The notes below the pieces were generated by a model that worked only from the letters and a program-made list of their open reading frames with translations, ran no database searches and was not told where the DNA came from. Shown piece by piece: positions 11,402 to 24,299 of a DNA stretch of 64,000 nt. The DNA is from Coptis chinensis (lineage: Eukaryota; Streptophyta; Magnoliopsida; Ranunculales; Ranunculaceae). Position 1 is the first letter of the stretch, and each line of letters opens with the position of its first letter. Both the position numbers and the translations under genes were made by a program. The stretch is from assembly GCA_015680905.1 (NCBI GenBank), contig CM027382.1:3286001-3350000 (forward strand). Reading direction: 5' to 3'.

Positions 11402-12267
11402 TAAAAAAATGTGGTATGCACAGTTGTTAGTGCATACTCAAAAAGTTAGATCTATAATGAATCGAACAAAAAAAACATCGAATCAAATCAAAATAAACAT
11501 ATATTAATAAAATAGTTAACAAAAACAAATAGTAAAAAAACCTTCTAATTCAACAAACAAATAAAATGAATCAAAACAAACATCGAATCGAATCAATTTC
11601 GATTTGAATAATAAAGTTGAGACAAACCTTTAAATCGAATCAAATGAAATATAGAATCTCTAGATTCAAATTTTTAATCTTCAATCGAAAAGCGATTGAT
11701 CTTGTCATTTCCTTTTTTGCTTGGCTCGATGGTTTTTCCAATTTTTTGTTTCTAGTTCAAATAAATGATGACTTATATACTACGAAACATAGAAGGGTAT
11801 AATTGGATATTAAAAAAAAAAAAAGTCAAGTCAACATGGACTTGTCCTTTTGAATGATTAAAAACCAAAAACCAGTTTTATTAGTGATTATGACATCTAA
11901 CTTGTCCTAACCAATGATTTGTAAATCCGGCTGGTTTTATCAGTGATAAAAACTGGAATTAGGGCCTTTTGGCTTATTTCTTGTTTATGAATACTAGAGA
12001 CGGACGGAGTCTACATAATATCCCAAAGATCATTTAACTCCATCCCGAAAATCATTGAACCTGATATCACAGCATTCCAAGTCACAACATCCTTAACACT
12101 CATTTCATCAAACACTTATTCCGCCGACACACAATCCCCACACGATAAATAAAAACACAATGTACTAAAGTTCGCGTTTTCACAGAAAAATCTACAAACA
12201 AAACAAAGACATGGGCCAGTTAGAACAACAGTAAATCACCAAGTAAAGCGGAAAAAAAAAGACATTC

Positions 12268-13030
12268 CTACCCACCGGATATGTTACAAATCCTAGTTTG
12301 CAACCTATATCCGCTAGCACAGTAGTTGCCAACTAGCAGCAACGGCCTCTTTGTCCAGGCCTCGTTGCTTACACCGTCAATCACAGCAGAACGCGTCGTC
12401 ATAGTTTGCAAACTAAAGTTCAGATTACCAGATCGCCTCACAACATAATGTTCAATTATGTCGGATACCCCTATGTGGTATTCCCCACTCGCATTCAACA
12501 GGTCGAACACTCTAAACAGTCGTCAGGTGTTACCAACAAACTGACAGGGAGACTTCCAACAATGAGCCAAGAAGTCACACACCAGTTTCGAGAACGGTAT
12601 TTGCATATACGCTCTCAGCTGGCCCTCACAGATGATTACCCCACCATTCGAAGGGTTGTACTCCTCACTACGTACGTTTTCACTCAACTGTGGTTCGTAT
12701 ATCTCCATATTGGGAACGTTGATCCCATAAGCTGCCCTCAGTTCGGGGAACGAGCTCGTAGCACGATGATCCACCGTCCTAAGGGGCAACCCACTTGACG
12801 ACGAACCCTCCCCTCGACCTGACGTACTGGCCACAACACCTTCCGACTCAGATCGTGTATTACCCTCGTCTACCCTAACTTCCTCATCCCCCCCAACCTG
12901 AATGCCAAGACTCACCGATTCTTTCTTATCATCCTCATACTCACCACAACTTAATGAGACCTCGAACCTCTTGGATCGAGAATCGCCGAATCGGACATTG
13001 TGGACGTCTCCTTCTTATCAACTACCCAAG
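12268..13030 (-). pseudogene. Gag-like protein fragment (Transposase_28 type)
   Basis: The minus strand encodes a polar, serine-rich leader with VASTSGRGEGSSSSG, then IPFSKLVCDFLAHCWKSPCQ, FDLLNASGEYHIGVSDIIEH, and a stretch with LLLVGNY. The pattern (PFSKLV..L, SPCQ..PN/GNT, a leucine-rich helix, then a W/F-rich end) matches the N-terminal domain of plant gypsy-like elements listed as putative gypsy-type transposon. A stop between 12,523 and 12,510 splits it, and no RT or integrase follows. The antisense frame 12,406-12,798 is a shadow. Confidence 0.55.
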
Positions 13031-13520
13031 CTTAAACCCTGACCTAACACCGACCTACCTACTCAACAAATCGCACTTGAACAAGAGGAAAGCAAATTGA
13101 AAATGAAAAGGCAAAGCAGCCAGAAGCACTCACCGAGAAACCCTAGCTTGCGTTTTCTTTGGAGAAGGAAACAAGAAATACTTTTGGAGTGTCCCAAATT
13201 TGTTTTGTGCAACCGCCCGTTCGATTACCAAGAAGTTATGATTCTGACCTATGCCTACCCGCTGACACGTGTTCCGCGGACTGTCTTTTCAAAGTTCGAA
13301 TAACGCGGCGACACGTTTCTTTACCAACTGCTACGATTCTATCACGCGCCAATCACGTGCCAATTTCCCTTTCCCGCCAAATCATCATGCCACACGATTC
13401 AAACTTTATGGCATCTCAGTCAGATCGTTCACCATAGCTCACTCATGCTCCACAGGTACTTACATCTTTCTCTCCAGCAGATCGCTTCCATGGACATAAA
13501 CAATCTACTGAGAGAGGGCT

Positions 13521-13675
13521 GTGTAGGGGAGTAATATCCTCATTAAGGAATATTGCACACGCGCGAAGCATAAGCGAACTCAGAACAGCGACCTCCAAGA
13601 CCGATCTATGAGCGTGTAGGGGAGTAATATTCTCATTAAGGAATATTGCACACGCGCGAAGCATAAGCGAACTCA
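13521..13675. repeat. Two-copy repeat in an LTR-like region, period 93 bp
   Basis: GTGTAGGGGAGTAATAT begins at 13,521 and 13,614. The following 60 bp, through CACACGCGCGAAGCATAAGC, is repeated almost exactly. About 350 bp downstream is CCTATAAATACC, which looks like a TATA box, so these may be duplicated U3 regulatory units of an LTR. Confidence 0.75.
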
Positions 13676-14151
13676 AGACATCTGTAAGCAGCTCCTTTCA
13701 TGTAGGTGGTACGCTTAAGCTCGTTCAAGAATATCTCAAGACGAATAAATAACTGGAGACGGAACGCCTCAGATAAAAACACCACCAGATGTAATCATCA
13801 CCAAAATCTTACATTTACATCCCATCACCGGAAAATATGGACTACCGCACCAACTCCCAATCAGCACACAACTCCTACTAAAACCAACCTAACACACATT
13901 CATAATCTCCACCCTACGTATGTACAAGAGAGTACACGTGACTCAAGGATCAACACTCTTTTAGGCCTATAAATACCACATACTTGAACTACGTGAGACC
14001 TGATTCTTCTCTCCCCTTAAAATAAAGAGAGGATACGTATGCAACTCGCTTATTAGCGAACTCGATCTCTCCAAAACCCAAACCCATCTTCCTCTCTTCT
14101 ATTGTATGTAAAAGAAAACCAAAACCCACCTTTACACACAGTTACCTTTAC

Positions 14152-15926
14152 ACACAGTTTATATGTTGGACTTTTTAATTTTTTCAGCACCAAGATCGAG
14201 CTGAGGGCAAACATGTTTGTTTTTTGAGTTGGTTTCAGTGGCTAAAAACCATTTCAGCGTTCCGTGCTGCTTCTCTGGCTGAAAGCTAAATTTGTCGCTC
14301 AGCTATCAGCTATTGAAAGTAATTTAGTGTGATTATTCTTGATTGGTATCATTTTGTGTGTTCAACGACCACAGCAGGATATGAATGATAACAACTAGAA
14401 TCGTTGAATCAGCGTGTTAAAGTTGGGTATGTGAAGGTGTTATTGCATTATATAGCTTACAGATGAACTTGAAAAAAATTGGGTAATGATAATACTCAAA
14501 GTTGTGTGTTATTAACTTTGGTGGTCCGCCAATTATTTCTAAGAAAATTTCAGTCATCTCAAAAATCATACTAATGGGACATTGGAGAATACCAACGACC
14601 GCAATAATTTCTTCTAAGAGCACTATCACAAAGTGAACGGCGGTGCGCTGTTGTGTTGGCTGTAGAGAACATAATTATGTGCTATTATGTGCATATTTTT
14701 AAATTCATCTAGTCCATTCCATTCTTAATTTCAACAGTACATTCTAGGCATCACTATTTGTATACAATCCTAACGTTTTGTTTTGTTTTCCACAAAATTT
14801 TCAACATTTGTTTTGAATATTTGGAAGAAATTGAGAAAATCATATTTATATGAAATAATGGAAATATCAGTCAATCAATTTGGAAAATGTTCATTACCAT
14901 ACTACATACCATGTCAATTGATGCCACATTACTCAATACCTAATTGTGCGAATCATTTCATCAAAAAATAACTTGCTGGCACACACAGAATAATCCCTCC
15001 TAAAACAGGAACGGAGACAATGGAAAGAGATACAGAAACCATGATAACGGCAGACTGATTTATGCAAATCTTAAAAAGCATTGAGGCAAATAATTTAAGA
15101 AAAATATCATTGAAGAGATGGCCAAAAGTTGAACCTAGAGAAAAAGAAACCTTGCCAATACACGGTTTGTCGAGGGCGTCACTCTACAAGTTGAAGGGGG
15201 AAGAAAAAGAAACAAAAAAAAAAAACATTGGCAACACCAAGTTTCTCTGTTCAGGTCGTCAGGACTACTGAGGAGAGGTGAAGCACAAGTAACAGAAAGT
15301 TCTACAAGTATTTTAGGTGATATACAAATGATGCAGGAATGCTACTTGTGCTCTGTGAAGTGTATTGGCACTTCTGCTCTCAGGAAACAATACAAGGGCG
15401 AGTCAATAACACAGCACAAAAAAATTCGAAAAATGCGCAATTGTACAGATATCTCAGGAATAAGGATTTATGAATGCTAGAGACGGAGTCTACATAATAT
15501 CCCAAAGATCATTGAACTCATCCCGAAAATCATTGAACCTGATATCACAGCATTCCAAGTCACAACATCCTTAACACTCATTTCATCAAACACTTATTCC
15601 GCCGACACACAATCCCCACACGATAAATAAAAATGAATAGTAGTATTAGCAACAAACAAATCTAATCCATACCCACTCTTCATAACAAACACAATGTACT
15701 AATTTGCCACTCTCAAGAGCACAAGCTTTAAACACAAATGCAAAACTCTCGACACATTTGAACAAAAACAATAAAAGCATGATAAGGTGTATTACTGATT
15801 GAAAAACTTCTTATAATAGTATTCCACGTAAACTGGTTTTGGTGTTTATTTGCATGGGAAAAAATCATCAATAGGATAAGCCATGTTTTTATTATTAAGT
15901 TTAATCACCAACTGATGTGTGCATGG
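14152..15926. repeat. Direct repeat R2 (least interrupted copy)
   Basis: This 1.8-kb copy holds the segments in order: TTTATATGTTGGAC opening; GTGAAGGTGTTATTGCATT; GGAAGAAATTGAGAA; TTTGTCGAGGGCGTCACTCT; GATATCTCAGGAATAAGG; CTAGAGACGGAGTCTAC; CACTCTCAAGAGCACAAGC. It is the best reference for locating insertions in the other copies. No credible protein frame spans it. Confidence 0.8.
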
Positions 15927-16049
15927 ATTTAGCACATGGACCAAGCTCGATCTTGTGTTTGACTAAATTTTAGACAATTCTTTGTCCCACACCATGCTGC
16001 CAAGTCTGGTGAGAACAAATATATCTCTATCTCGATCTACCACAGTTTA
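15927..16049. repeat. Direct repeat R3, left part
   Basis: GGATTTAGCACATGGACC to the CAGTTTA duplication matches the start of R1 (1,410-1,500). The copy resumes at 53,018 after 37 kb of nested insertions. Confidence 0.8.
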
Positions 16050-16185
16050 GTCACATAATAGCATTTGAAATGCAGGTGACTATTTTCCACCACCACCTCA
16101 GCACTTATTCACCCTATTTTCACCAAATCGGTAAAAACCAAGGTGAAGCTGTGCAATGCAGAAGTGAATAAAATATGTCGGTCGG

Positions 16186-16241
16186 GATGTTAGATTCCGT
16201 CTGGAGGTTTTTGATTGAGACGGAATGTAACATCCAGTTTG
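16186..16241. repeat. Subterminal palindromes, left end of Harbinger B
   Basis: Two copies of the family palindrome lie 130-180 bp inside the left TIR: GGGATGTTAGATTCCGTCTGG (16,184-16,204) and GAGACGGAATGTAACATCC (16,217-16,235). The consensus arms are AGACGGRATGT and ACATYCCGTCT around one central base. Confidence 0.75.
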
Positions 16242-16518
16242 GTTACTCAATATGAACAGACGCGAACAGGCTCCATTTTCACTTTTTTCCCAGCCTCTAT
16301 TGCGATTTTCTAGCCTCCATTAACAACCTTTTATCACAAACTTCCATTCCTAAGAGCATTTGCAATGCAGGGAAATAAGTGGGGTTTATGACTTTTTTCA
16401 CCTAGTTGGGTCCAAAACCGCTGTGCAATGCAGGGTGAAAAAACTCAGTGACTATTTACCCCAGTTCAAAACAAGGTGAAACCTTCCACCAAGATAGTCA
16501 CTGACTTGTTAACTTTGG

Positions 16519-16582
16519 AGGGGATGTTGGATTCCGTCTGGATTACAAAACTCACCAGACGGAATCCAACATCCCGTCCGGA
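16519..16582. repeat. Subterminal palindromes, SANT end of Harbinger A
   Basis: Two facing copies lie at 16,521-16,541 (GGGATGTTGGATTCCGTCTGG) and 16,556-16,581 (CCAGACGGAATCCAACATCC). They are separated by about 15 bp and about 165 bp inside the TIR. The pair could fold as a longer hairpin. Confidence 0.8.
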
Positions 16583-16872
16583 GTCCTAACGACTAGTTTA
16601 CCAACGGTCAAAAAATCAGAACGGTCAAAAACGGTCAAAATAAAAAACTTTGGTATATATACAACATTTGTTTCATTGCAACTCACACTTCCAACAATTA
16701 TATATCATATTTCTTCTTCTTTAAAATCAGTTCTTAAAAAAAATCAAATATCAAATGGCATCAACTCAAGCATCTTAAGCAAGTGGTAGCACTCAAGCAA
16801 AAGCGAAAACTCATTTTAGCATGTCCGATGATCAAGTTTTATGTCTTGCTTGGATAAAAATTAGTGAAGACT

Positions 16873-18257
16873 TGATAAATGTAAAAAGAATAGTCTACCT
16901 ACGAAATGAACTATGAATTCAAAACGTAAGTAAACTAAAACTGAACTTTTACGAGTCTATTATCAAAGCTTCTACTCTCGATGCGAATTGCACTAAGTGG
17001 AGTAGGAAGTTCGTTCCACTCCTAGTTCCCTAGCATGGATTGTCTTCTAAGTCTAAGAAATCTCTCTTAAGTCAATGAGAGCTTTACGAAATGTTATGCT
17101 AACAAGACGCGTTATTTTAAATAACTAGATATAATAAATAACAAGATAAAATATAACTAAAGATAATCTACGAAGCTACGGAAATACGATTGTTTGACTC
17201 TAGATAAAGAAATAGAGGGAATTAAATCCCTTCGACTCCAACTTAATAACCTAGTATAGATTGTCAGATTCTCGATTCTGGCGCGTTTTTAACGGCAAGA
17301 ATTTCGAAGTCTAATCCCTAGTGTTCATGACATTCCTACCGGATACTAACTAGCATGTGAGGTCGTTCACCCATTCTCATGGCGAAACACGACCTTCTAG
17401 AGTGGAATAGATTCTACTACCAAATTCTATACTAACCACTAAGTTTTCATCAAGGCTTCATCAACCCCTCTAATGGAGGTTTAGCCTTGAGTCATCAAAC
17501 CAACATTTCCCATTATATTGAATCTAAACTAAACATAATGTAAGAAATTGAGATTTACTTAGTTAACAATAATGAATCTAATTTAATGGCTGGAATGGAA
17601 TAATAACAAGAATTTAATTTAGATCTAGAATGGAAATGACAAAATTCGAAATTGACAACTAACTATTTTATTAATCTAATCAATCAAGAACAATCATTGA
17701 AAGATTTAATCTAAAACAGGAATTGAAATGGAACTAAAACTTAATCTATTAATAAAACTAGATCTAGAATTCTATATATTAATTTAGGTCTAACTAGCTA
17801 CCATTAACAAAGAGCTAAGCTTTTGTTTTTATACATCCAGATCTAAAAATCGTGCATGGGCTTGGAGCCATGTTTTGGGCCAGAGAATCAGGCCCAAAAC
17901 CCAATTCTTTCGGTCCAAAAAGGCCTCTTCAGCTGCAGTTCGCTTCAACAGACTTTTCGTCCACTTCTGCTCCTCTTATTGGGTCAAGGCTCGGACCATT
18001 GGAAAGCTCTTTCCGAGCCGGTCATTTTGACATAAGGTAGGCCCAATTCGAGGGTCTGAGTCCAAAGATATGGCATTCGGAAGTTCTCACGATTGCTTCC
18101 TTTATCTCGCTAAAGTGGCACAGTTCGCATTATAATGGACTTTGAAGCCCGAAATGCATAAAACACGTAATCAAGATTAACTCTTACTTATTATTCACAT
18201 AATTGGTCTAACAAGATGATTATTAGGGGTTAAAACTACAGTTTTGGGCTCTTATCA
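16873..18257 (-). repeat. Athila 3' LTR (minus orientation)
   Basis: This 1,385-bp LTR is highly similar to 33,927-35,313. Most differences are small indels in the first 250 bp and last 250 bp. Read on the minus strand it starts TGATAAGAGCCC and ends in ACATTTATCA. Confidence 0.93.
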
Positions 18258-18275
18258 AACCACCCCAAACAAAGA
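18258..18275 (-). other. Polypurine tract next to the Athila 3' LTR
   Basis: On the minus strand TTTGTTTGGGGTGGTT directly precedes the LTR start TGATAAG. This is the position of the plus-strand primer in LTR retrotransposons and fixes the element's orientation. Confidence 0.7.
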
Positions 18276-21200
18276 TTTTGTTTTGTCCTCAAGCAAAGAT
18301 GAGAAATTAGAATAAGTGACCAAAGATGGAGTTCTAACTACTCTCGTTTTTTTGAGTCGATTGCATTGACCATATGCAACAGGCCTTAAACCACTAGGAA
18401 TTCCCTAGTGGGACGAAGTTATAGCCTCGTGAGAGTTTTCGATGAAGGTACTCACAAACTTCATCTATACTACAACGACTAAGAAATAAAACTATTGTTT
18501 TTCATTCATGTCTCAACTATCTATACATCTCACTAGCAAATACATAAGAATAACCCAGTCGTAACCCTAAGCTAATATATGCATAATAATCAATCATCTA
18601 AAATAAACATATAACAATGAGTAATACTATGAAATGTAATAGCGAGTCCGTTTCGAAAACTCGAATAGCGGCCCTTAAGTAGGTCCTCACATAAATGTCA
18701 AGACAAAACCACTCTGATTTTTCCACTCAAGTTTTATTTTGCTCCGGTGTGCAGTGGGCACACTTTACCTTACAATCTCAATGACAACAAGGAGCTCGGG
18801 TCGATCAAACACATCCGCCACTTACTATCACACTAACCTATTCCTAATTAAGCTAGAGGTCTTTATTAGGTGTCATGGGATTAGGAGATGGTTTAAGAAG
18901 GAAGGAAATGGATATTGAAAAGGACAAGTCCGAGATAATAGAGTCTTCATATTATGTAACTAGAGAAACCTTGTTATTTACTTTTGCTTCTACACTTTGT
19001 TTCCATCCTTAGCATATTTTTCTTTTTCTTTTCTTTGGCTTTTGACTCCTTTTTTATTCTATTTTTGGAGTTTTTTTATTTATTTCTATTTTTTTTTTCT
19101 TTTCCTTGGATGGAAACTTCTTTTCTTTTTCTCAAGCAACTAACTAATTTTTGTTTTACGTGTTTTTCTCTTCTTCTTTCTTCACTCATTCTATTCTCGG
19201 ACTTATTCTAGATTGGGTAGGTTGATTTTATTTTTATTTTTTATTTTGTTTTGTTTTTGTAACAGTGGTAAAGGAATTGTGGTTTATGGAAGGCTAAAGA
19301 AAGGCTCGAGGGGGCTTACTAGCGGAAAATAATTCATAGGTTTGAATTTCTCGGCTATATCGATCCAAAGAGGGCCTAAATTCTCGCTTAGGATATGGTT
19401 TAGTGATCAAGCAAGTGGACGTGTGATTTCTCTATCCCGATTTTACTTTCTCCCTTGTGTCATTTCTCAAATGTTTCACTCATATAAGGCTTTAGGCTAT
19501 ATTCTCACAGGATTTGTAGAATAAGTAATTTCTAGCCTAGATTTTAAACTTCTTGCCAAACAATCATAGATACTCATGTAATATATTTATAGATAGATGC
19601 AAAGATTATTACCTACATATTAACTTAAGTTTCTAACTATTATTCCGATGCAAAAGCTACGCGGAGACTTCTAGATTGTTAAGAGCATGGAGAAAGAAAA
19701 ACAATACCAATATTCCTAAGTGTATAACATACTTTTTTATTATTTATATTTTGAATTTTTGAAATTTTAACTAGAAAACAAGTGCATATTATACATATCT
19801 ATATCCTAACAGATGTCTTAATTACACGCGGTTTCTATGCCCCAAAACAAACAAGAAGCATGCTTTGTCCTCAAAGCATTTAAATAAAGAGGGTAGGAAA
19901 AATACCATTGAAGCTGCGGAAATTCGTGAACATCCGCGAAACAAAGTTAAAACATACAAATATAGTAATAAAATATTGACGAACTCTATAAAGAGTTCCA
20001 CCCATTATGGGGTTAACAGTAATAAAATTGCTTGGGACATAAGCGCATTACACTAACTTAACTAAAACTTACCCGCACCCCAAAGATTTACTCGCCATCC
20101 TCCTCTTCTATATGAGGTTCTTTTCGCGATCCCGCCATGCCATAACAACTTGCCACGCCTTCCGTTGTGTATCATCAACTAGTGCTAACCTTTCTAGTGT
20201 TATTTGGTCGATGGGGTGTAAGGGGCAACCAAATGTGGTTGCCAGACTCGCCATCCCGCCAAGTCATGGCTCGAATGATCTTACCATTATCCATTGGTGG
20301 GTCTCATGATTTCGACCCTTTCCTAACTGCGGTAATCGCGGTACGTAATACACGGTAGGCAAAAAAGATAAGGCCAAGAACCAAGACAGGCATAAGAAGG
20401 TACTTATGCCTCAAGGAATGGCCTCGCCCGGAGTAGCAACTAAAACTTTGGGAATGTCATACCGACGACGCCCCTCGCCTAAAGCAAGGAAAACGCCACC
20501 AGCGATATTATTGGCGTAATAAACCGCCGTTTTCTAGAATGTTCATCATGATGAACAACATGGTCAGGCCTACATTCACCGATAGTTACTCGTATTTATG
20601 TTATATTGGTCTTGGTCCATGATACTTAAACACCCTCCCCCATAATACTCATGGAAATAGGCATATTCATATAGGTATGAGTTATCATCATATATCCCCA
20701 TGCGCGATGTGGTCGTAATGGCAATCCCAAACCAAAGTTATCAAGTGCTTTATCAATTCCATAGTCGCATCATCAAAAGCAAGGGAAAATTTTTGTTCTC
20801 CTTCTTGGGTACAAAAGAAAGTAATATTATTATAGAAGAATTCAGTTAGCTTAGGTGAAAAGAGTCGCCATCACTCACCGTAAGATGCCGCCATCCTAAT
20901 CAAGACGATCCACTCGCGGAACGATGCTCCATAGGTATCGGTTCCCATCAAGTCTTCAAATGACCGCTCAGAATCACTATAGGAGGTGTCATCTTAAAAC
21001 TACTCTCAGAGAACAGTGCGCTAAAACCTGGAAGAAACCTCAGAAAAATTTGAATTTCCTCGTTTACGGAGGAGGGCGGCTGGCAGAGCCAGATAGAGTC
21101 GGCCAGAGGGTTTTGAATTACAGTGTTTGCGAGCTGGTCGCTTCTGCTTGGGCTGGCGCCTCTGGGATTTTTCAGACATAGTGTTTTAGGGCGAAGTCGC

Positions 21201-21713
21201 GCTTACTTCTAGGGCGGCGCCGAACAAAATTTAAAAAAAAAGTGAGCTGCCTTCAAAGCGTACCGCCAGAAGTGCGTAAACCGAGTTGACAAGAGAAACA
21301 AGAAGAAAAAAGCTTGGAGTAAAAAGTGAGAGATGATTGTGGGGTGTAGTGTGGGTTGTGAGTGTAGAAAGATGGAAGTTTAAATAGGTTCTGGGTTTCC
21401 AAAACGAATCGGCAAGTTGCCAAATTGTTTCTAAGGCAATTTCGGAAATAGAAATCTGCCAAACCCGAAAACGGAAACTAACCATAGTTTTGATTTCCTA
21501 ACAACCCTGGTATCTTTTAAACTTGGTTTAGAATAGGTGCTTCTAAACTCTCCTACATATCATGGTACCACTACAAAAAATCATAGATATGCCGATATCG
21601 GCCTAATTTTCAACTTTGACTCCAAGACAACCTTACGAAAAATGATCAAAATAATTTATATTAAAATAATATGAAATCCAAGCAATCTAAAACAAACAAC
21701 TTAATATTTAAAT
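18276..21713 (-). other. Athila 3' region without recognised coding sequence
   Basis: No protein family is recognised. There is a T/C-rich tract at about 19,010-19,260. Athila elements normally carry a long poorly conserved stretch between the last ORF and the 3' LTR. The small open frames here lack family features. Confidence 0.45.
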
Positions 21714-22990
21714 CTAACTACTGAAATAAAATTCCACTAACAAAACAATAAAAACAATGAAATAATGGGACAATAACCGATGGTGAACACCTAGGGCGTG
21801 GTGAAGAAGATGGTCCCGAGATGGAGATCGGCTCTGTGGTGAAGAATGGCTTGAGCCATCTGGCGGCAAGGGCGACGACGCCATGCCTTTCTGCGACTGA
21901 GACAGACTCATCCACGAAAGTGGCATACGTCGTAGCATCTCTATCCCGAACAAGTATTTGTGTTTCCATCTCGATCTTGAGTAATCGCGATAATCGGGCT
22001 TGGTGATTCCGTGGATAATCTCCAAGTTAGACAAGATATTTCCTCGACCCCTTTCGAGCATTTCAACTCTCCCCTGAAAGTTCGCTTTGTTTATTTCAAT
22101 TACAATTTGTCTATGTGGGATATCTTCACGATACGATAATGCGCGATCGCAAACCCGTTTGCAAAAGATTATCATTCGTTCTAAATTAGAAGTATGACTA
22201 TCGAAATTATCCTCAACCAACCATGTCATATCTTCGCGCCTTCATTATTATTCACTCAGTATTATTCTCTCTGCAGACAACGGCCAAGTCTCTTGGATGC
22301 ATTCCTTATAAATACTTGCATTAGAATGCAATTTGATCTTAATAGGAGCAGATTTAGCGACAGCTCTAAATGAGAGCATAATCTTAGTGATCAATACGGG
22401 AAGAGGCGGACTCTTTCCCACTCCTCTAATCACATTCAAAATTAAATCAAGGATGCAGAAATTACACTCATTTGTTTGCAAATCCGGAGAGAACGCGGCG
22501 ACATCGAGTCCGATGTCGCTGACTTTGTCTTTCCCCGAGGCGTTCTTACCAATCCAATCGAGCCGGTTGATTGGTTCTCGTGGTCGCCCCCGCTTAACGA
22601 ATGAGATATCGTATTGTATTCACCCTCTATGACCGTATCTTTCATCAAAACAGAACCGCAGATAATCGGGTTCCCGAATGGTCGTGATCTAGGTTGGTTA
22701 CAGCGTGATTCCTAATAGCTTAGCCAACAACCGCCTCAGAATCTTCCTCCGCTCCTCGCTTATCCTAATGAAAATCCTATTTCCCGGGATTCGATTCGTT
22801 TTCTTATAAAACTGTTCTACCAAATCATAGTGATAGAAATCCTTCCGTCGAATACCATACCGTTCCAATCCCTCTTAATCATATTGGCCGTAAAATGGTG
22901 CGAATTGGTCGGCCTCAAAACGCGTTTTCGGTAGAATTACGCCGAGCGCCATTGAAGTTTGGACCGATTTGGGGTTTGTAGATGGTGGTG
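21714..22990 (-). pseudogene. Athila third-ORF remnant downstream of integrase
   Basis: The minus strand shows coding-like pieces in different frames: RFEADQFAPFYGQYD, YGIRRKDFYHYDLVEQF and IPGNRIFIRISEE (about 22,760-22,940), SDIGLDVAAFSPDLQTNECN (about 22,440-22,520), and a 171-codon frame starting MTWLVEDNFDSHTSNLERM (21,714-22,229). Athila elements carry an extra ORF after pol that has been called env-like. Position and order support that reading. No signal peptide or clear transmembrane segment was identified, so an envelope function is not claimed. Confidence 0.45.
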
Positions 22991-24299
22991 GATGCGAAGT
23001 TTGATGAAAACTAACTAAACACAACGGTGGTGGTTATGGTAGGTACGACGCGGCAGGTTTGACAAACTTGGATTGGTGGATGCGTTTTCTTGGTGGAAAC
23101 GGTTGGAGGTTGTGTTGGTGTTTCACAAACGGGGGTTGGGTGGTCTTTCTATTTTGATGTATTCTATTTTTATTTTTATTTTTTATTTGGGTTGCTAGGG
23201 TTTGAATTTAAAAGTGTGTCAAGCGGTTGGAGAAGATGAAGTCGCGATTTGTTTTGGAAAGGGGGCTACCAGTAGGTGGTGAGCGAAGTTCGCCCAAGCC
23301 CAATTTGATTTTTCGACTTTCGCCGATTTTTAAATAACTTCAAACTAAATTTCCGCGTTATCGGTCCGATTTTTAATGAGATATGGAAATGATCAGGAGA
23401 GAATTTCCAATCCAATGATCCATAAAACACTCGATTCCAACCATGGGTGACGTATGAGAGGGTGGAAGGGCGCCTCGAAGCGCGTGTGTGACGTAAGTTA
23501 TCGCTTAACGAATGAACACTAAATTAGATGACGCCAAACCCAATGAACTATACTAATGGACCTAAGCAACGCAAAAAGGAAGTTTCGAGCAATCCGGATG
23601 CAAGGATCGATCGCCCACCCCCAAACAAATTTTTGAACACAAAATTTGTTTACAACGTGGTCGTTTAAAGTCGATTCCCAAGACTTGTTGGATTGCTATG
23701 TCTATGATTTTTAAGAATTTTAATTTTATTTTTATTTGTTAAGAAACACGAAAAACAATAAATACATAATTCACTCCATAGAGGAACATGACTCAAAAAA
23801 TCGAAAACATGCGAAAGTGGAAAACGGAATTATGTGAATCGTGGACTTAGGATCCGGGCGCTTGTACCACACACTCCATAGGGAGGGCCGGTTACTGAAT
23901 GGTGCACTTACCATTAAATGGAAGTGAAAGGAAGTACACCAATGACAAGGGTCATTCCTCATATATGGTCCCCGTAAAAGGACTTCCTCTATATCGGGGA
24001 CGGAAGTTCGCGGAAAATATTTTAACCGTTGACCGTTAACTTGAAAGGTAATCGTTGTCCTTGGAATTTACCAAGGTAATTGCCCCGTAAGGGGTGACTT
24101 GAAGAACGAGAAAAGGACCGGACTCAACGGGTTTTTAGTTTCCCCGGGAAAATATGTAGACGGAGTTGTAATGCAAAACCTTTTGTCCGACCACAAACTC
24201 TTTGGCGAAGATATGCTTATCATGAACACGTTTCATGTTAGCTTTATAATCCTTCATGAGATCGTAAGAATCGCCACGGATTTCTTCAAGCTCATTTAA

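Larger units (their letters stand above)
9966..11983 (-). mobile_element. Mutator-like element (MULE) remnant
   Basis: The 2,018-bp element is flanked by the 9-bp direct repeat TTTATGAAT (9,957-9,965 and 11,984-11,992), the usual MULE size. R4 shows the same junction uninterrupted near 56,810. The ends are diverged long inverted repeats: AAAAAGGACAAAATTCC at the left against CCAAAAGGCCCTAATTCC on the other strand at the right, then TTAAGGACAA against TTAGGACAA further in. It contains the C-terminal zinc-knuckle region of a MULE transposase and a tandem array of GTATGCAC-bearing units. The catalytic core is missing, so it is an internally deleted copy. Confidence 0.75.
1410..12173. repeat. Direct repeat R1, split by a Helitron and a MULE
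   Basis: This is the first of four related copies of a roughly 1.8-kb sequence. The host parts are 1,410-2,751, 9,753-9,965 and 11,984-12,173. They align in order with R2 and R4 once the Helitron (2,752-9,752) and the Mutator-like element (9,966-11,983) are removed, and at both insertions the sequence rejoins as in the uninterrupted copies. No long open frame is shared by the copies. The unit could be a decayed gene end or an unclassified element, and its identity is unknown. Confidence 0.75.
12174..14151. mobile_element. Retroelement remnant between R1 and R2
   Basis: This block interrupts the repeat array: R1 ends in ACACAATGTACTA at 12,173 and R2 begins at CAGTTTATATG near 14,152. It contains a gag-like Transposase_28 fragment on the minus strand and an LTR-like stretch with duplicated TGTAGGGGAGTAATAT motifs. 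A TATA-like CCTATAAATACC lies on the plus strand near 13,968. The two parts point in opposite directions, so they may come from two insertions. No clean TSD was found and the outer limits are set only by the repeat array. Confidence 0.5.

Noticed and set aside
12406-12798. 130-codon plus-strand frame
   Set aside because: It is antisense to the gag-like fragment, which has the recognisable motifs.
21160-21230. Primer-binding-site-like GGCGCC motifs
   Set aside because: They lie far from either LTR edge, whereas a primer site must adjoin the 5' LTR at 33,926.
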